Shown: piece by piece, positions 33,101 through 48,100 of the stretch
How positions within the stretch are numbered: the first letter of the stretch is position 1
Layout of the letters: each line of letters begins with the position of its first letter
From: Marthasterias glacialis
Taxonomy: Eukaryota; Echinodermata; Asteroidea; Forcipulatida; Asteriidae
DNA: 64,000 bases
Direction: 5' to 3'
Assembly: GCA_911728455.2 (NCBI GenBank)
Contig: OU452233.1
Coordinates: forward strand, 9,653,505-9,717,504
The notes under the pieces: model-generated
Databases searched by the model: none
What the model was told of the DNA's origin: nothing
What the model saw: only the letters and a program-made list of their open reading frames with translations
Program-made: the position numbers and the translations under genes

Positions 33101-36100
33101 TAGAGAATACCTTGGCTCACAAGCCCAAAGAAGTATGAGAAGAGAAGAATAAATTAGGCCGTATCTGAATGGGCAGCTACATGTACATCTACGGCTACGA
33201 CTGTTGCTAAGGGTGGCCTTTACTTCACTGCGGCGGTCCAGATGTAGCCGTAGCTGCAGCCAATTCGGACATGGCCTTAGTTTTTAGGGGAGGGAAAAAC
33301 ATCAGATGGGAACTAAAACCTTATCCAAACATTGGCTGGAACAAAAGGTGGTTGGGATTGAGGGAGGGGGGTTGTGAATGCTAAAAATGAACATGCTTGC
33401 CAGTTGAAGCTTTACATTGCTGAAAATTCAATGCTGGTAGTATCAAAGGTTTATGGTAATACCACCCATAAAATTGTCTTAACATTTGTTCAAATTGTTC
33501 GATGCACCTAAGAGGAAGTTTCTGATGTTATCATAATCTAGTCTTCAACATTTTTTAGTTTATCGTACTATGTAAAATACAGAAGGCCTTAACAGATGTC
33601 AGTGCAGTTTTTATTACCAATTAAACTGATAACAGTGACTGGTATTTCAGATTAGGTGTCAAGTTTTAACAGCTGGATCCAAACGTGAAGTTGTGTTTTT
33701 GTTGTGATATGATGATAGAAGGACTGTTGGTTTAAGCATGGTTTAAGTAAATAACTGACATGTTATGTAATTTGATGATAAAATACCTTATTGCATTTCA
33801 ATGATAAAGGGAGACTTTGGAAAGATAGGTGGCAGCAAACGTACTAGGTAAACTGTCACTGTTTTGCAGTTTTGAGCACGCGCACATTTCTGAGAACAGT
33901 GAATGTACCATCATGTAAATCTGTTGCCATCTAGCACCCTCAAAAGTCTCCAATTGGATGCAAGGCATACTGTTGCTGTGTTTGAGATGTGTTAAAGAAG
34001 TGTTTCTTTGCTTAAGAATTGTTTAAATTAAGGCATTTTGAATAATAATGAAAAAACAAAACAAGAAAAGTTCATTTGCAGTTCAAGTGTTAAAAATATT
34101 GGATAGTGGAGTTTTATGTTGGAGGAAGTTGAAATTAGATTTAACCTCTTGAAGGGAACAGCCATTTTAAATCATTTATTCACACCAATGACGCATCCAA
34201 GTCCACCTTGTGGTAACTTTCCTCACCAGGACTGACTCACTGACAATGCACCCCTGTATACCACACTCAAATGCATTCTACAAGATGCCAACAATACCCA
34301 CCATGCATGTAGGAATATCCTAAATCCTTACTTCAAATGCAAACAGGACCACTGACCAGAAAGGGGCTTCAATGGTCCCACAAAGCGTGCAAAGTTCACA
34401 CATAGACTGGGTAGAGGCCTCCTCTTATTTACATATAAATGGCATCGTAATACACCCCCCAAACTAGTGGTACAAAAATGGAATGGTTTACTCTCTGAGA
34501 ACCATAGAGCATACTGTAGTTTATTGCTCCATGCTGAGGATGTAGTATCAAGATGACTAACGGTGCCGATTTGCCTGTATAGGAAGCACTGTCGAGGTTT
34601 TGTTGTACTCTTCTTCAATTGATATCACCCACTCAATTTTAACGGAGTCCATCACTAATTGTGGGTCTTAGGTCCGTATGTCTAGGTGACACCAGACCAG
34701 TATGAGTACCATCAGTGTTAGTAACTGGTCATTATTACCATGGTCATTAATGGTCAGCTAAATTGCCTGGGAGTAGAGCCAGCTGCAAACCTGCAGAAAG
34801 GGCAGGGTCATTTTGGATCATCACCAAAATCTTGCCCAGTGTTCTCATGGGTCAGTCCAATGGTCCAATGGACTAGAGGAGATTTGGTGTGGTCATTCCA
34901 AGCATGGTGCAAGAAAGAAAATAAGAAAATAAAAACTTTGTGTAACAAGTAAATACATGTATGTGCACATAGTTGTGAAGGATTCATTTGATAAAGTTAT
35001 CACAACTTTGAGTTGTTGTTTTTTTATTATAAAAGGCCAATTTTATAAACCCTGAAGTGAAAAACTAGTGATGGTTGATGTTAAACATAGTTCAGTGATA
35101 TAAAAAGTAAGACTAAATTTATGTTACAATTTTTTTTAAATAAAATGTTACAGTTTTTTGGTATATTTCCAGAAATTTGTTAATCTTAATCCACTGTGAT
35201 AATGAATGTACAGTTCAGGTAGGAAATAGGATTCTGTTTTATTTGAACCATTTACTCTACAGTCCTGTATAAAGTAAAACCTTTTACTGAAGGGCTCCCT
35301 GTCAACTTAAGCCCTTTTCACATGACAGAGCCATAAAATAAAACTCCAGGAAAATCCTGGGGAGTTTTAACCCCAGCACCCCACTCGGTATGCTATCCCC
35401 GGGGTTACATGTATCTCGCTTAACCCTGCTCCCACTAGGGGTAACTATTTCCCAGGAAATGATTATTTTCCAGGAAATTGCCAGGGTTTGCAATTCACGT
35501 GTGAAAAGGTCAACCATATTTTCCTGGGAATTTCCTGGGAAGTTCGTCTAGTGTGAAAGGGGCTTTAAATGCAAGGCAGCCTGCTTCACTCTTTCACTCG
35601 GAGTTGTCACCTTGCTTTTGAAGTGATAAATGTGCATGTTTTTCAAAAGATGGTTCTCACCAGTAGTACGCACGCTCAGAACTACACACGCAGGACTGAG
35701 CATGTGCGCACATGCTCAGAACTGTAAAAAAGGACCGTTGTGTCTGCTGCCGCCGGCGCCTCAAAAGTCTCCCATTACAATATCAGTCCTGAAACCAGTA
35801 AAACATTTCTAAAAATAAAATCGTACAGGTACACCTTGTAATTAGTGAATCTCTTTTCAAAGAGGTGAGGTGGGTCTAAAAAAAAAGGGAAGAAGAGCAG
35901 CTGTGTGGTTTAATCTCAACATGTTAAGTATGCTGCGGAAGTCATCAATCGTCAATGTTTTAATACAGCTGTATGTACTTTTACCACATTGTTCCAGTTG
36001 TCAGGGTAGAGAATTCTGCATTTAAATTTAATGACCTTAATAAGGGATCTACTGGTAGTAAAGACTGCTGCCAATCATGATATTACAGTTGCTCATGTTT

Positions 36101-39100
36101 GTTACTTTGTAAGGTCACATCAGACATGTAGCACTTTGTCTAAATTGGAACCTACATGTACATGTATTTTGTCCACGTGCCCATGTCTCATGCTCCGCAA
36201 GACTGGTACCAGTAAATAGTTCAAAAAGTGTCGTGTTTTTTCCTTATTTTCAAATGGGGCAAATTGTGCATTGGTTTTAAAAGTAATCCTAATCTCATGC
36301 TACATACTGAATTCACTATCCAGTTTGTCTTTTTCTTTTTAACTTGTGACAAATGTTTGCATTTGAATTTAATAGAAAAGATAAATGCTGACTTCATATA
36401 CAGTAAAAAGCACAGTGGCAAAAACAGTATTGGAAATGAATAAATTACATATATTACACATTAATTTGTAATACTTGGCTTTAGTAAACAATCATTTTGA
36501 ATGTATGACAATGTATTATTCTAGTGATACAGTGTGTTATTTTTATCACTTTTCTGTTTATGTTCATCAATGTCAACTACAGATCAAAAATACAAAATTT
36601 GTCATTTTTCCAAGCCTCTGATGAGGTGTTGCAGTTACTTATCCTGTACTACATACATACATGTTCATGTTAATGATACGGTACCTACATGTACTTTACA
36701 TTTCCATACTGTTATATATTCAATGTACAAATAATGTGTGATACCTAATGTCTAAAGCTGTTTATCTTGGCACAAGGGAAGCCATGGGAGGGGTGGTTAA
36801 GTCTAGTAACTTGCTGCTACTTTCACTTTTCCCTGAGATAATCTGAAACTCATATATTTGGATTAGATGAACATGTGTGCAGAGCAAGTGATATTTAGGA
36901 TCTTGAAACTAAGATCAATATTTCAAAATGATTATGCAATACAACTTCGGGGCTTGGGACTTGTCTAAACTTGTCCCTTTTTGTAGAGTGACGCGGCTAC
37001 ATGTACATGTAATTGATTTATTTGTTGGCAATGGACTTTTCTTGAAGAGGGAATAGTGATAACTGAAAAGGTACTAATTTTTACAGCCAGTGAGCATTTG
37101 AAAGTTACAAGAGAACTTTATCAAGTAGAGAGAAATGTCAAATTGAGGGCACAAAGCCCCTTGTCCCCAGGTGTTTCAATTCTCTCATTTTCAATATTAT
37201 CAAATTTGTATAAGACCATGTTTCATCTGGCCTTCGCCACTTTAATTTTTTTTAAGTAAGCTAGTAAACCCTACTCCCCAAGAGTGTACTTGGATCCTTC
37301 TTCAGCCTCACAACAAAATCCAGCACCATGATAACTGAACACCCAAACTGTTGGACTCTGATCATGGTGTGCCTGATTCCATGAAAAAACGTGCAGTTTG
37401 ATTTTGATGGGTTAGGGCGGGGGGGGGGGGGGGCGGGGGGGTGGGGGGAATGGAGACACTTTAATAAACTGAAGTGAACATGAAGATTTGCACGCTGATT
37501 AATATTGTGGCTGAAACTGGGGGAAAGTGCTGGGCCCAGTTTAAATGCTGGTAAGCATTTTCATATTAATAGCCCCCTGGTAACTTTATAAAGAGGAGGA
37601 ATTAACACCCTGTTAAAAATCTGATTAAAAGTCAGTGAAAGTGTTTGTTAATGAGTACTTTCCTAATTTGGACGTACTGAATAAGATGAGCTCTTCACTG
37701 CATTTAGGAGGTTTAATTGCTTCGGTATAGCATTGCGATGTCATTGTGGTTGATCAAATTTCTTTTTAGTGTCCTCCAGGACAACATCTGTGTATGGAAC
37801 AGTTGGTTTGAATTGCAGCTAGTGGATATTGTATTTCACGGCTGACATTTACATAGATCTGTCACATGCTTTTACACATCAATTCATGAATTCCCTTTTT
37901 TGCAAAAATGGTAAAGAGACCACATACATGTACATGTATAAACCTTGAAAGACTCTTTAAGCTGGTGGGAGTTGTGGCTCCATTAGCATGCCTTTGAGGC
38001 CCTTAGAATATTCCCATAAAAGGTTGAAATGTTCTGATGGAAGTGCTTTTTGCTAGGGGAAATTTTTGTATCCCCTACTCGATAAAATTAAGTAGCTTGC
38101 TGTATAAGTATGGGTATAAATAAGTCTTAATGATTTTCGGGTAAAGGTTCAGTTTCGCCCAGTGCACTCAAACACTCCCATAAAAATGGTTTTAAAAGAT
38201 TTACTGTATGAATGGCTTGTTCAATTGGGTTACAGTTTCTTCTCCATCACAGATGTCATTGTCAGGAATGGAAACATTTCCACAAAAAACTGTTATGGGT
38301 AGGGACAATGGGATCATAACCCATGACTGGCCAGGCTTTCAAAGTGCCTCGCTAGAATCGGTTACAAGTGCTACGCCCAATATTATACCATGCCTAGCTG
38401 CTTGCCGACAAAAACGGGACCAGTGACTTGCAATTTCGATGCAGGAAACTCTGCATTGTGACAGTGTAATATTTTAAACTGCCTGTAGGCAACTCATACA
38501 TAACCATGACTTTTGCGGCCACACGCAGCTTTTTTTCTTTACATGTATGGTTTGGAGGGAGGGAAGAAAACTCCTTTCAAGACCATACATTGTACAATTT
38601 TCTACTCCATCCTATAATATTTTAAATGTTGTAATAAATACGAATTACAAGACAAATATTTTGCTGGATGACTGTAATCCGGTAAACAACCCGTAATTCA
38701 TGCTGGGCCAAATTTCATAAAGCTGTTAAGCACAACAATTTGTTTTGCACAGAAAAGTTTTGCTGAGCAGAAATGTATTACCAACCAAACTGCAATGTAA
38801 TTTAAATTGTTTGCAATTGGTTCCCTGTTAAGTTTTGCTTTGAAGAAATATTTTCAAAGTACCATTTACTGTTGATGAAACTTGGCCGGGTCATGTTTTG
38901 TTTTCCAAATGTGTTTTTTTGTATTGCAATCAAAAACCATAAACGATAGAAGAGACAAAAAGGACACAATCAATTCACAACTGTAACATGTTGTCATCAA
39001 GCCTAATCTTTCCACTTCAGAGCGTATTTCACTTGTGTTCCTAATTCCCCAATTTTTGTCCGAGATCTCTTTTCACTGAGCCTAACCTATCAAGCATGTC

Positions 39101-42100
39101 TTTGGGAATGTAAACATGATCTCTCCCTCTTTGTTCTTATGTGTTTATCACTAGCAAAAATACAATTTTCAATGGTCGAAACAGATTTCCTGTCCATTAA
39201 AAAAAATAATAATAAATGGTTAATATGGATGACTGGTGTCAGTGTTTTGTCATAGAAAAGCTATGTTTTGTTTGGGGATTTGTTTGATGTTCACAGTCAG
39301 TAAAAAGTTGAAACCTTTTGTGAATGTATCAGATACAAATAACGAGATTCGTTGAGATTCGTTGTACAACTTAAATGAGCTTTTCACCAAGGATCCTACC
39401 CAGCCAACCGCCACCAATGAAAATACATTAATTTTTCTTTTCCTGAAAGGTACATGTATAAGAAATCAAATTTAAAACACCCTGTTCTCAAAGATCATGG
39501 GTTTTTTTTCAAGGAGCTGCTGAGGAGGTTCTAAGCCATTTTTGCCCAATGTGATATTTATCATGATGTCTTCAGGTCCCAACTGCTGAGATCCTTGTGA
39601 CAAAATCTCCACAAACTCCATCAGATCAAATTCTCCCTCAACACCTTTCATTCCACAGCATCTGGCGCAATAAAAAAATACCACCTGGATTTTCTTTGCC
39701 CTCCGATTTTTCGCACGGTATTCCTCACTTTCGCCGTGAGAAAGAAAGGAAGAAAAAAACTCATTTCTTTTTTCCTGCTTAACCCTAGCGCAAGTTCAAG
39801 ATATTTTCAGAGGGGAGAAGAGCTGGCGGCATTGAAAAGTAAAGCTGTAACACTAGCTTTTAAGCCCCAATGCCTTAGAGCGGAGTCCCAGGCCAGGGTA
39901 GCTAACACACACCCAGTGCACTGATTGAAGGCACCAACATCAGGATTATTGTTCCATTGGTAAAAAGGCCAAGCTGCACACTAGGGGGACTTTTCCTTTT
40001 CAGGGGTCGGGGTAGCTCTCACAGGTTCTACCTTTTTTCTTCTGTGAATAAAAAAGCCACAGGCAAAACTAGAGTTCGCACTCCCTTTTTGATTCTCTAC
40101 CCAGCTTTTTCTTTTCTTTTCTCATGCAGTTTATCCAAGGAATTTTTTTTTTATATTTTATTTTCTATTCATCAGTCACAGCTTTTTTTTATGTATGTCA
40201 GGAAGAGAAGGTGACAGGCTTGCATGCAGAGACCCGAAGGACGGTTGAATTTCCGCGACTGGTCTTTTTGTTGGCTTTGAAATTCACACTTGTAGTCACA
40301 CAGGAAGGTTTGCTTTTGTGTTGAGGAGAATAGAGGCTTTATAAATCTAATGGAATAATTTATTCAGTGGCTGCTGCTGCCTGGGTTTTCTCCCGACTGA
40401 ATATTTAGGGTTTGAATTGAAAAGTGTCTGCGCTCATACATCAAGCTCAATAGCGGTTTTGTAAATTTATCGACAACCCATTAATTACATGTGCATGTAC
40501 AGTGTATGTATTGCGGCACTGCGTGATGGAAACAATCGGGCTGTTTGAGTTGTAATGTTCACATAGATCCACATAGGTAAAAAATAGTTACGGTGAAGAC
40601 CGGGTTACCTGAAAGTTCTCATGAGTGGAAAACAAGCAAACTCATTAGACCATGAAAGTATTGACCAATTTACTTTATTAGTATTTTTTTAAGACTCTCA
40701 AAGTAGAATTCAGTATTTATTTGTGAATTAGTTTTAGAGTGTGGGAAAAATATCTCCATTCAACCTCCAAAGTGTGGGAAGAAATTATTGGTCCAAGAAA
40801 TTCGCTTGAAAATCGTGTGTTGCTCATTAAATAAGGTTTGTAATGGGAATTTTCTGTTCTTTACTTCATCCCTAGACCGGTTAACTTACAATATCGTGAG
40901 GATTTCTAAACAACAGTTAGAGTTTATGTTATGCAGTGTTTTGTGCAGTTGTTTTTTCCCCTTAAATTACCATTTACCTTGTGGCTTGGAAACCGTTATT
41001 GAGGTGAAACAGTTTGTTGTTTTTTGTGATTTTTTTTTGTTCTGAGAAAAGTACATTCATTTTGACTTCTTAAAATGTAGGCCAACGTGTATATGAAAAA
41101 AATGTAAAGCTAATCAAATATTGGAATTGGAAAAGATGTCAATATTATTGAGAAAAACAGCATATATAGCTTGATTATTTTTGTGTGTGTATGTTTAGTT
41201 AACTAATAGTTGACATATTTATTCAGTGATCATTCTCAGAAAGATGAAAACACGTCAAACAGAAATAATTCCCAGGGTGATTGGTAATTGTAAAAACTGT
41301 AAGGTGTTGCATAAGGTTTTAAATACTTCCTGGTCACTTTTTAAATTAGCGTGTTAGTAATAATGTAGTCACTTTAAACAGGGTTACAAGGTATTGAGCC
41401 CTAACCCAGCTGACAACGTCTCAGCCTTGCAAAGGAAGAACTCAGAACAGGATTTACAGACTAAATCTCTAGGAATGTGCTACTCCTGTTAATAACTTTA
41501 CCACAAGCTCTTTCAATGATGTTCCTGTCCCTGTCTTTCTGTCCTTTTCACCAAGCTGACAAATTTTTAAGAAGCTTTGCAGTATTCCTAATACCCATCC
41601 ATCCACCGTTGTTAAGATTAATACTTTACACAGCTTAGCTGGGGATCTTTTTCAGAGGGGACATGGGGTTTCTTGAAGATGAATAGGTAGGTTTTGTGAC
41701 TGGTAGGGCTTGGGTCCAGCGTAGGTTTTTGTCCATAAATCCTCATGCTCTCTCCTTGGACAGAAACTAAAATCCAAAGCCGTCTTTTGTTCTCAGTAGG
41801 ATTGGTTAGTGTGATAACCTCGCTGTTTAGATGTTAGTTTTTTTTTTTTTATTCTTTCATTGAAGGAAAACTGTGGTGTTTGGAAGTTTTCAGAATCTCC
41901 AAAGGTGTTTGGTTCATTGAGGGTTTTATAAATGACACCGAGCGTGTCAAGCTCCTCATGGGCTACCCAAAGGAAAGGAGATGGCATTTAGCTCTTCCTT
42001 ATATGAAGTCAATTGCGCATGTTGTCTAAATTAAAACCTAGCGTTTGAATTGCAATCTTATTTAAAGAATAACCAAGTGTATAAAAAACCTGTATTTGTA

Positions 42101-45100
42101 TTTGTTTTTTCAAAAAGGATGGATTCCCCCCCCCCCCCCCCACAAAAAAGGGAGGGACACAAACAAATCCTTTTCTAAGTTCAAATATTGACAAATTAAC
42201 CTCATCAAACCCTAATTGTTTTTTTCAAACTTGAACTCCATGTTGTGTAAAGTGTGGTTACTCAAGACATTGTCCTTCCTCTGCGCACTTTGCATGGTTG
42301 ATTTGGCTGTTCATTTATCCAAATGAAGCAAAATTAGGGGATGGATTTTTTAATGAGTTTTGCAAGTAAGGCTTCGCATAAAGGAAAGGGTTTCATGATG
42401 ACCTTTTGGGTGATAATTTATCATCTGCCCATGTGATATCAAGCACAAAACTTCACTTCCTTTGTACATAACTGCAGATTGGTGATAATTTATCATCAAC
42501 CCGTGTGATATCAAGCACAAAACTTCACTTCATTTGTACATAATTGCTTGGACCACCACCAACTGTTCAGTCCTTGGACAAGGCTTGGGACCACCCTGGA
42601 TCTATGATTTGACCATTCCTCCCTGGTTGAACCATAAACTGTGGACCATAACCAACCCTCTGGTTATCTCTGCCCTGGACAAGCCATCCCGGGACCTGGA
42701 ATTTTGACCACCATCACAGCATGCCAGCTGATACTGGTCAAGCTGTCCAGCTGAGTTTTTTTCGATCCATTCCCAGAAAGCTGAATCTTGGCACTTCTCC
42801 AAAATTTTGTTTGGAATTGCTTAGATACTCAAGTCAAGCTGAAATAAACTAAATCATTACCTAAGAATGGTTGGCCACTTTTTTTTTAGATATCTGATTC
42901 TTTCCAAATGATAGCATCCATCTGGCGGGGTTAGCATTAACACAAGTTATTGTTAGGATCTTTGAGAAAATAGAATTAGCTGTTGCAAACTGCTTACCAA
43001 CCAAACTAATACCCGTGGTATTAGAAACTTTCTGTGAAAAATTTGGTAGTGGTTGCACAGTGGGTAAATGAAACAAAAAGCAGGACATGGGATGTTCTGA
43101 GAAAAACTTTTTAGATATCAAAGCTCATATTGGGAGGAAAATCCACAAGATTGCAGGGCTTGTAGTTGTAAAAACTTTTTAATACCAGACTAGACTTTTT
43201 TAACAAGACCAGAATCAAAAGAAGCTGTTTTATGTGAACAAACACTCAGAGTTTAGTGTGTGTTCAAATAAAAACAGTTTATTTTGATTATTTTGGAACT
43301 GTTTATCTCATTTGTATAGTCCACTTTGATACTCAACAGAATTGAAAGATACTTATCAGACTTATCAAGCTAACATTTTAACATATATGTTTTTAATTAA
43401 ATGTTACACAGTGAAGTATGTTAAAAAAGACAAGATTGACAGACTGGACTGGTCATAAGTTTATTGGCCCAGTGCTAAAATTACTGGCCTCGCGCCTTTG
43501 GTTCATGTGTAAATTTTGCTGGTAACTTTAGAGATTGAACAAACTTTTTGACAAGTTTTAACATACAAATTTTTGTTTCCTTTTGCAGATTTCGAAAGCA
43601 GAGTCAAGGGGAGAGTCGTATAGTTTATTATGTTTAAATTCAACAACTTGTTCATCTGTAAGTATACCATCCTGTCTTTCAAAAAACAGATGTTTCTTAA
43701 CTAGGGCACAATTTCATAAAACTGTTAAGCAGAAAACACTCCTTAGCAAATTTTTTTGCTGAGCAAAAAATGAATGGGGCTCCGGTCACAAAAATGTAAA
43801 CCTCATGGAATATTGACTGGTAACCTGATTCTGCTAAGCAAGATTTTTCTGTGCTTAGTAAGTTTTTGTGCCTGCAGGCTTTTATGAAATTGGGCCCAGA
43901 TTGGACTGTGAGTGAGCAGATTTGCTGACTTTTGCAGATTTTTATAACTATTCAACAAGTTTTCCAACTCCTGTATGTATTGTGTATTTATTAGTTTGGT
44001 TGGGACACATCAGCACAGGGAATAAGCTTAGCAGGGAAGAAATGTTGTAGACAAGTTAAAATACATGTAGTTGATGCCCCTTGATGTACACGTAGTTTAG
44101 GGGAGTCCAAATTGTGTATGATAGTAGCTGTCAATCTTACTCCATTTTGTCTTGACATTAAGTAGACAATGTCTTTGTGGTTAAGTCGTTTAACCGTGAA
44201 TTGACCCAGGTTAGGAAGTCCAGCCTTGTAGGCTCTGCAAAAAATAACACCACAAACCGCAGATTTGTTATTTCATTTTCACAAGTGACTGGACTGATTC
44301 TATCACAAACAGTAGTTGAATGTGAACACGGACTTGTGTATTGCTAATGGTTTCCTCCAATTCACAGCACAGCGGAAAGGTTGGGGGTTCAGGTTCACAT
44401 GTTGATCGTAGGCATGTTGATCGTTGGCAGGCACAGTTCTGTCAAATTAGGATGGTTGAGGTAATTTGTTGCCTGGCGCCTTGTCAATTAAGGGCCTGCT
44501 ACCTTTGGCTAAATCACACAGATTATTTTTAACACACTGTTGGAAATCACTCTGGGAGGACAAATAGCATCAAACATACTGAGTTCTTGCGGTAAAAAAA
44601 CCCAAAAACTTTCTTTTATTTTGAAAAGGGAATGTCAAATCTCAAATGTATTTCTACCTACATTTTGTACATATGTACATGTAAAAATGAATACTGAGGA
44701 CTGAAATAAAATTTTTCCTGTTTGGCAAAAACGATAAAATTGAGCTTGTTAAAACTTTTATTAGCTTTTTTGACCCAAAAGTCTACCAACCTGTATTGGG
44801 AACAGGATAACAATGTGTAAGTAATCGTCACACGTGGGGGACTGTGCATGTCACACGTGGGGACTGTGCCATGCTCACCGTTTGAAGTCTATAGGTATAC
44901 ATGTAACTGCTGCGCCGCGTAAACTGCGCACCACACTGTGTAACACACAGTAACATTGACTTCCAAAATGGCACAACCCAGAACTCATCATAATGATTAT
45001 TTATGGGTTTACCAAAAACTTTAGATTCTAGAGTCCTTTGAGAGGTTAAAGTCAAACTCATCAACATCACATAAATGCATGCTTTCATACAAAGCTGGCA

Positions 45101-48100
45101 ATTCCCAAAAAAATGTAGCTCTACATGTATGTCAAACTTAACTTGTCTATAACAAACCAAAGACCATTAACCTTTGACATGACCACCTGGTGATCTCTGA
45201 TCTTATCATCATTGCGCCGTCCCTCATCCTTCCCCTCTTTGCAATAACATACAGTAATCCCCTCAAACTATCTGCCGCACTTTGTAAACTGTTCACCCCT
45301 TTCTGTAAACAAAATCTGAGAGACCTCTCTGGGAGTGTTGATTCCAGAATCTAGTCAGTTCAGTTTGTTTTTCAAATTGAAAATGTCACCACATGCTGAC
45401 CATGCTGGACATACATGTAGAAACTTCATTTCTCTTCTTTCAGGAAATGTGTTAATACAATTACTTTTGGAATTGAAAGAAACTTCCACACAATACAAAT
45501 TCATAAGATGTTGTGTGGAGTCTTTCATGTCCAAAGAGCTTATCTTTACGAATTAAAAACTGTTGGGGGTGTTTGTTGTTTGTTTTTTTCTCAAGAAATA
45601 GCAAGCTTATTGCTGTTCTCTTGTAGTTTTATACAAAATAAAATCTTCTGCTATAGGCCTCATAGAAGTGGACTAAAGAATGCCTCCTGACAAACATATC
45701 ATGACAACAAAAGAATTATGACCATTGATAAAACATGACTCAATGCTGTGTCAAAACATGGCTAAATGTTAAACCTGTAAAAAAAAAAGTACACTTTCAA
45801 CTTTAGAAAATGAAAATGACTTTAGCAAATTTATTAAGTTAAGAAATTCATTCTATAAAAAAACGTTATGGTTATGAAAACATCCCGGACATTCCAGTTA
45901 AGCATCTGTCTGATAGATATAATAGAAACAAAGTGTGATGGACTTAACAGAAGTTTGGTATGGTACCCTACATCAGTGCTGTGTTGTTGATTGTACTCAG
46001 GGAGTCAGACCATGGAGGAAAGCCTCCATGGATAGACCAAGATGGCGTGTTTTGCCATGATGAAGGAACCATTGTTGAATCTTTTGATTGCGTGCTTTAT
46101 CGGATACACCTCACCGAACAGGATTTCCTAGTGCTGGCCTCAAAAGTACAGCTAAATTGCTAGCGAATAGTCATGCCAATCAGTCAATGTCACGCTATGT
46201 GATTAGTCTGGCACCAGCCTCATCAGCCTAAGAGTTTAAAATACCGCAGGTTGCGTGTCGGCAAGTGGTTTATTCTTCATACACAGCTGCCATTTATGTT
46301 CTGAGTGTTAAATCAAAATGTGAAGCCCACAGTACTTTGACCACAGGAAAAAATCTGAGGAATTTGAATTCATCTCCTCTCCAGTCAAATTTACCAGAAT
46401 TGTTCAACTTCAGACATGTTTTTTTATGAGCTGTTTTGATGAAGTTGCTGTTTTGTGATATGATTACACCCTGCAGGCAAGTTTCTACTGCTAGACATTT
46501 TTTACCTGTTGATAAAAGATTTGCCAGATTTAAAAAAAATAGGTTGTAAAAGGTACATGTGTGATAGATTAGGTGTTAAGACAATGCTTTTGTTAGAATT
46601 CAAATGACCTTTTTTTCCTAAAGCAACTAGTAAGGAATGAAGTATGTTGAGTTTTTATTTAACAAACCAAGTATTTTGTAGGTGGAAAAGAAAATCATAA
46701 AAGGGAACCGACAAATAGCAGCCACAGATTATTGAAAAAGGGTTTAGTGAAGTGCAGTTTAAGTTTGAATGTGTCGGCGATCTGTAAACCGTTTGAATGG
46801 AGTAACATCCTTGAAACTTGAATGCACTGTTAGTAATCCAGCTACTGCCATCATGGTGCACAGCTTAATGCTAAACAGTGCAGCTTAATTTCAGCCAAAT
46901 ACTGGAAAAAATGAGGATTCAGTGGCCCTCTATCAGAAAGAAAAGATCCCGGCCTTCTGATTTTAACCCTCTGTATTTGTAAACGTCGGTTAACAATTAC
47001 CAGTCGTTGATACTCATCTGCTTGTCAGCAACCACAGGGGGTCTTGAAACTTGACTATAATGATATTGCGCAGGTGTGTATGCACTTGTCCATTTATTAA
47101 TGAATTTGTCACGTTATCGGTACATCATGGCATAACTCAACACTTGAGGAGGGGGCAAAGTTTAGTGATGGGAACCACTTGACTTCTGGTGCCATGGTTT
47201 AGCTTCATATAAAAAATTGGATTTTGATAACCAGGGGTGCCCCTTTCACACTAGAAGAATTTCCCTATGAAATTCCCAGGAAAATTTGGTTGACCTTTTC
47301 ACACTTGATTTGCTAACCCTGGCAAACTCCTGGACAATAGCCATTTCCCGGGAAATAGTAACCCCTGCTTTATGGTTAAGCGAGATAACCCTGGGGTTAG
47401 CATGCCGGCATGGTAGCATTGAGCTGGAAATGAACATGGGGTGGTGGTGGGGTTTTGTTTCCTGGGAATTGACTCTGTCATGGGAAAAGGTCTTAAGTCA
47501 ACAGATTCAGTGCCATGTCCACGAATCCTGATGCTATGTTGACTTGAAGTTGAAGAACTCTTGTGGTCTGAATGACATGCCTAATTTAATAGTTGGCATT
47601 CTTTGTTATCAGTTACAGCAATGAAGGCATGAAGTTGCAAAAATAATTAAGAAAAATGTAATTCTGATACTGGTAAATGTAATGCGAGAAGCCATGGAAC
47701 TACTCTGTAGCGAGGCTTTCAATTATACACACTGCTTGATGTAGCCAGATTTATCTTTAATTATACTTTTCCTCTCTGCCTCAAGTTTTACCGTAATTTT
47801 CGGCCCAAAAGCCGCTCGGCCCATTAGCCGCTGCGCCCAAGAATTTACAAAGCAAGATTCAGTTGTCGGCACATAAGCCGCTATACCCCATAAGCCGCAG
47901 TATTTTTTCAGAAAAAGACCGATAATAAAGGCCATTGAGCACGTTTAATTTCAGGTGAACAATAGCGTGACCGCATTTACTGTAGTCAACACAGAAACAG
48001 TGGCCAAGTCCAGATCTGTATTTTCCATTAAATACTTTTGAACTTATCTATATGTCATTTACAAGCAATTTACAAGCCCAGCCAGCGTGCGTACCTTACG

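Larger units (their letters stand above)
27154..43588 (+). other. ANOS1: Anosmin-1 intron 1 (16.4 kb)
   Basis: It is bounded by GTGAGT and TTTTGCAG. It contains a 28.3-kb palindrome, a cluster of TTTCACGAAGTAGCAC motifs, copies of three TIR-repeat families, a long G run and a 72-bp tandem duplication, each listed separately. No other coding exon is convincing. Very long first introns often hold enhancers, but nothing here proves one. Confidence 0.8.

Noticed and set aside
34161-34620. Minus-strand 96-residue frame and C-rich stretch
   Set aside because: No domain, no splice sites and no similarity to neighbouring exons were seen. Treated as non-coding intron sequence.
39472-39684. Minus-strand 70-residue frame containing EGEFDLMEFVEILSQG
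   Set aside because: The residue mix looks plausible for a protein, but I recognise no family, see no convincing splice sites, and it lies inside anosmin intron 1. A similarity search would decide.
42409-42547. CRISPR-like direct repeat
   Set aside because: There are only two copies with a 72-bp period and no separate spacers, in an animal intron. It is a simple tandem duplication.
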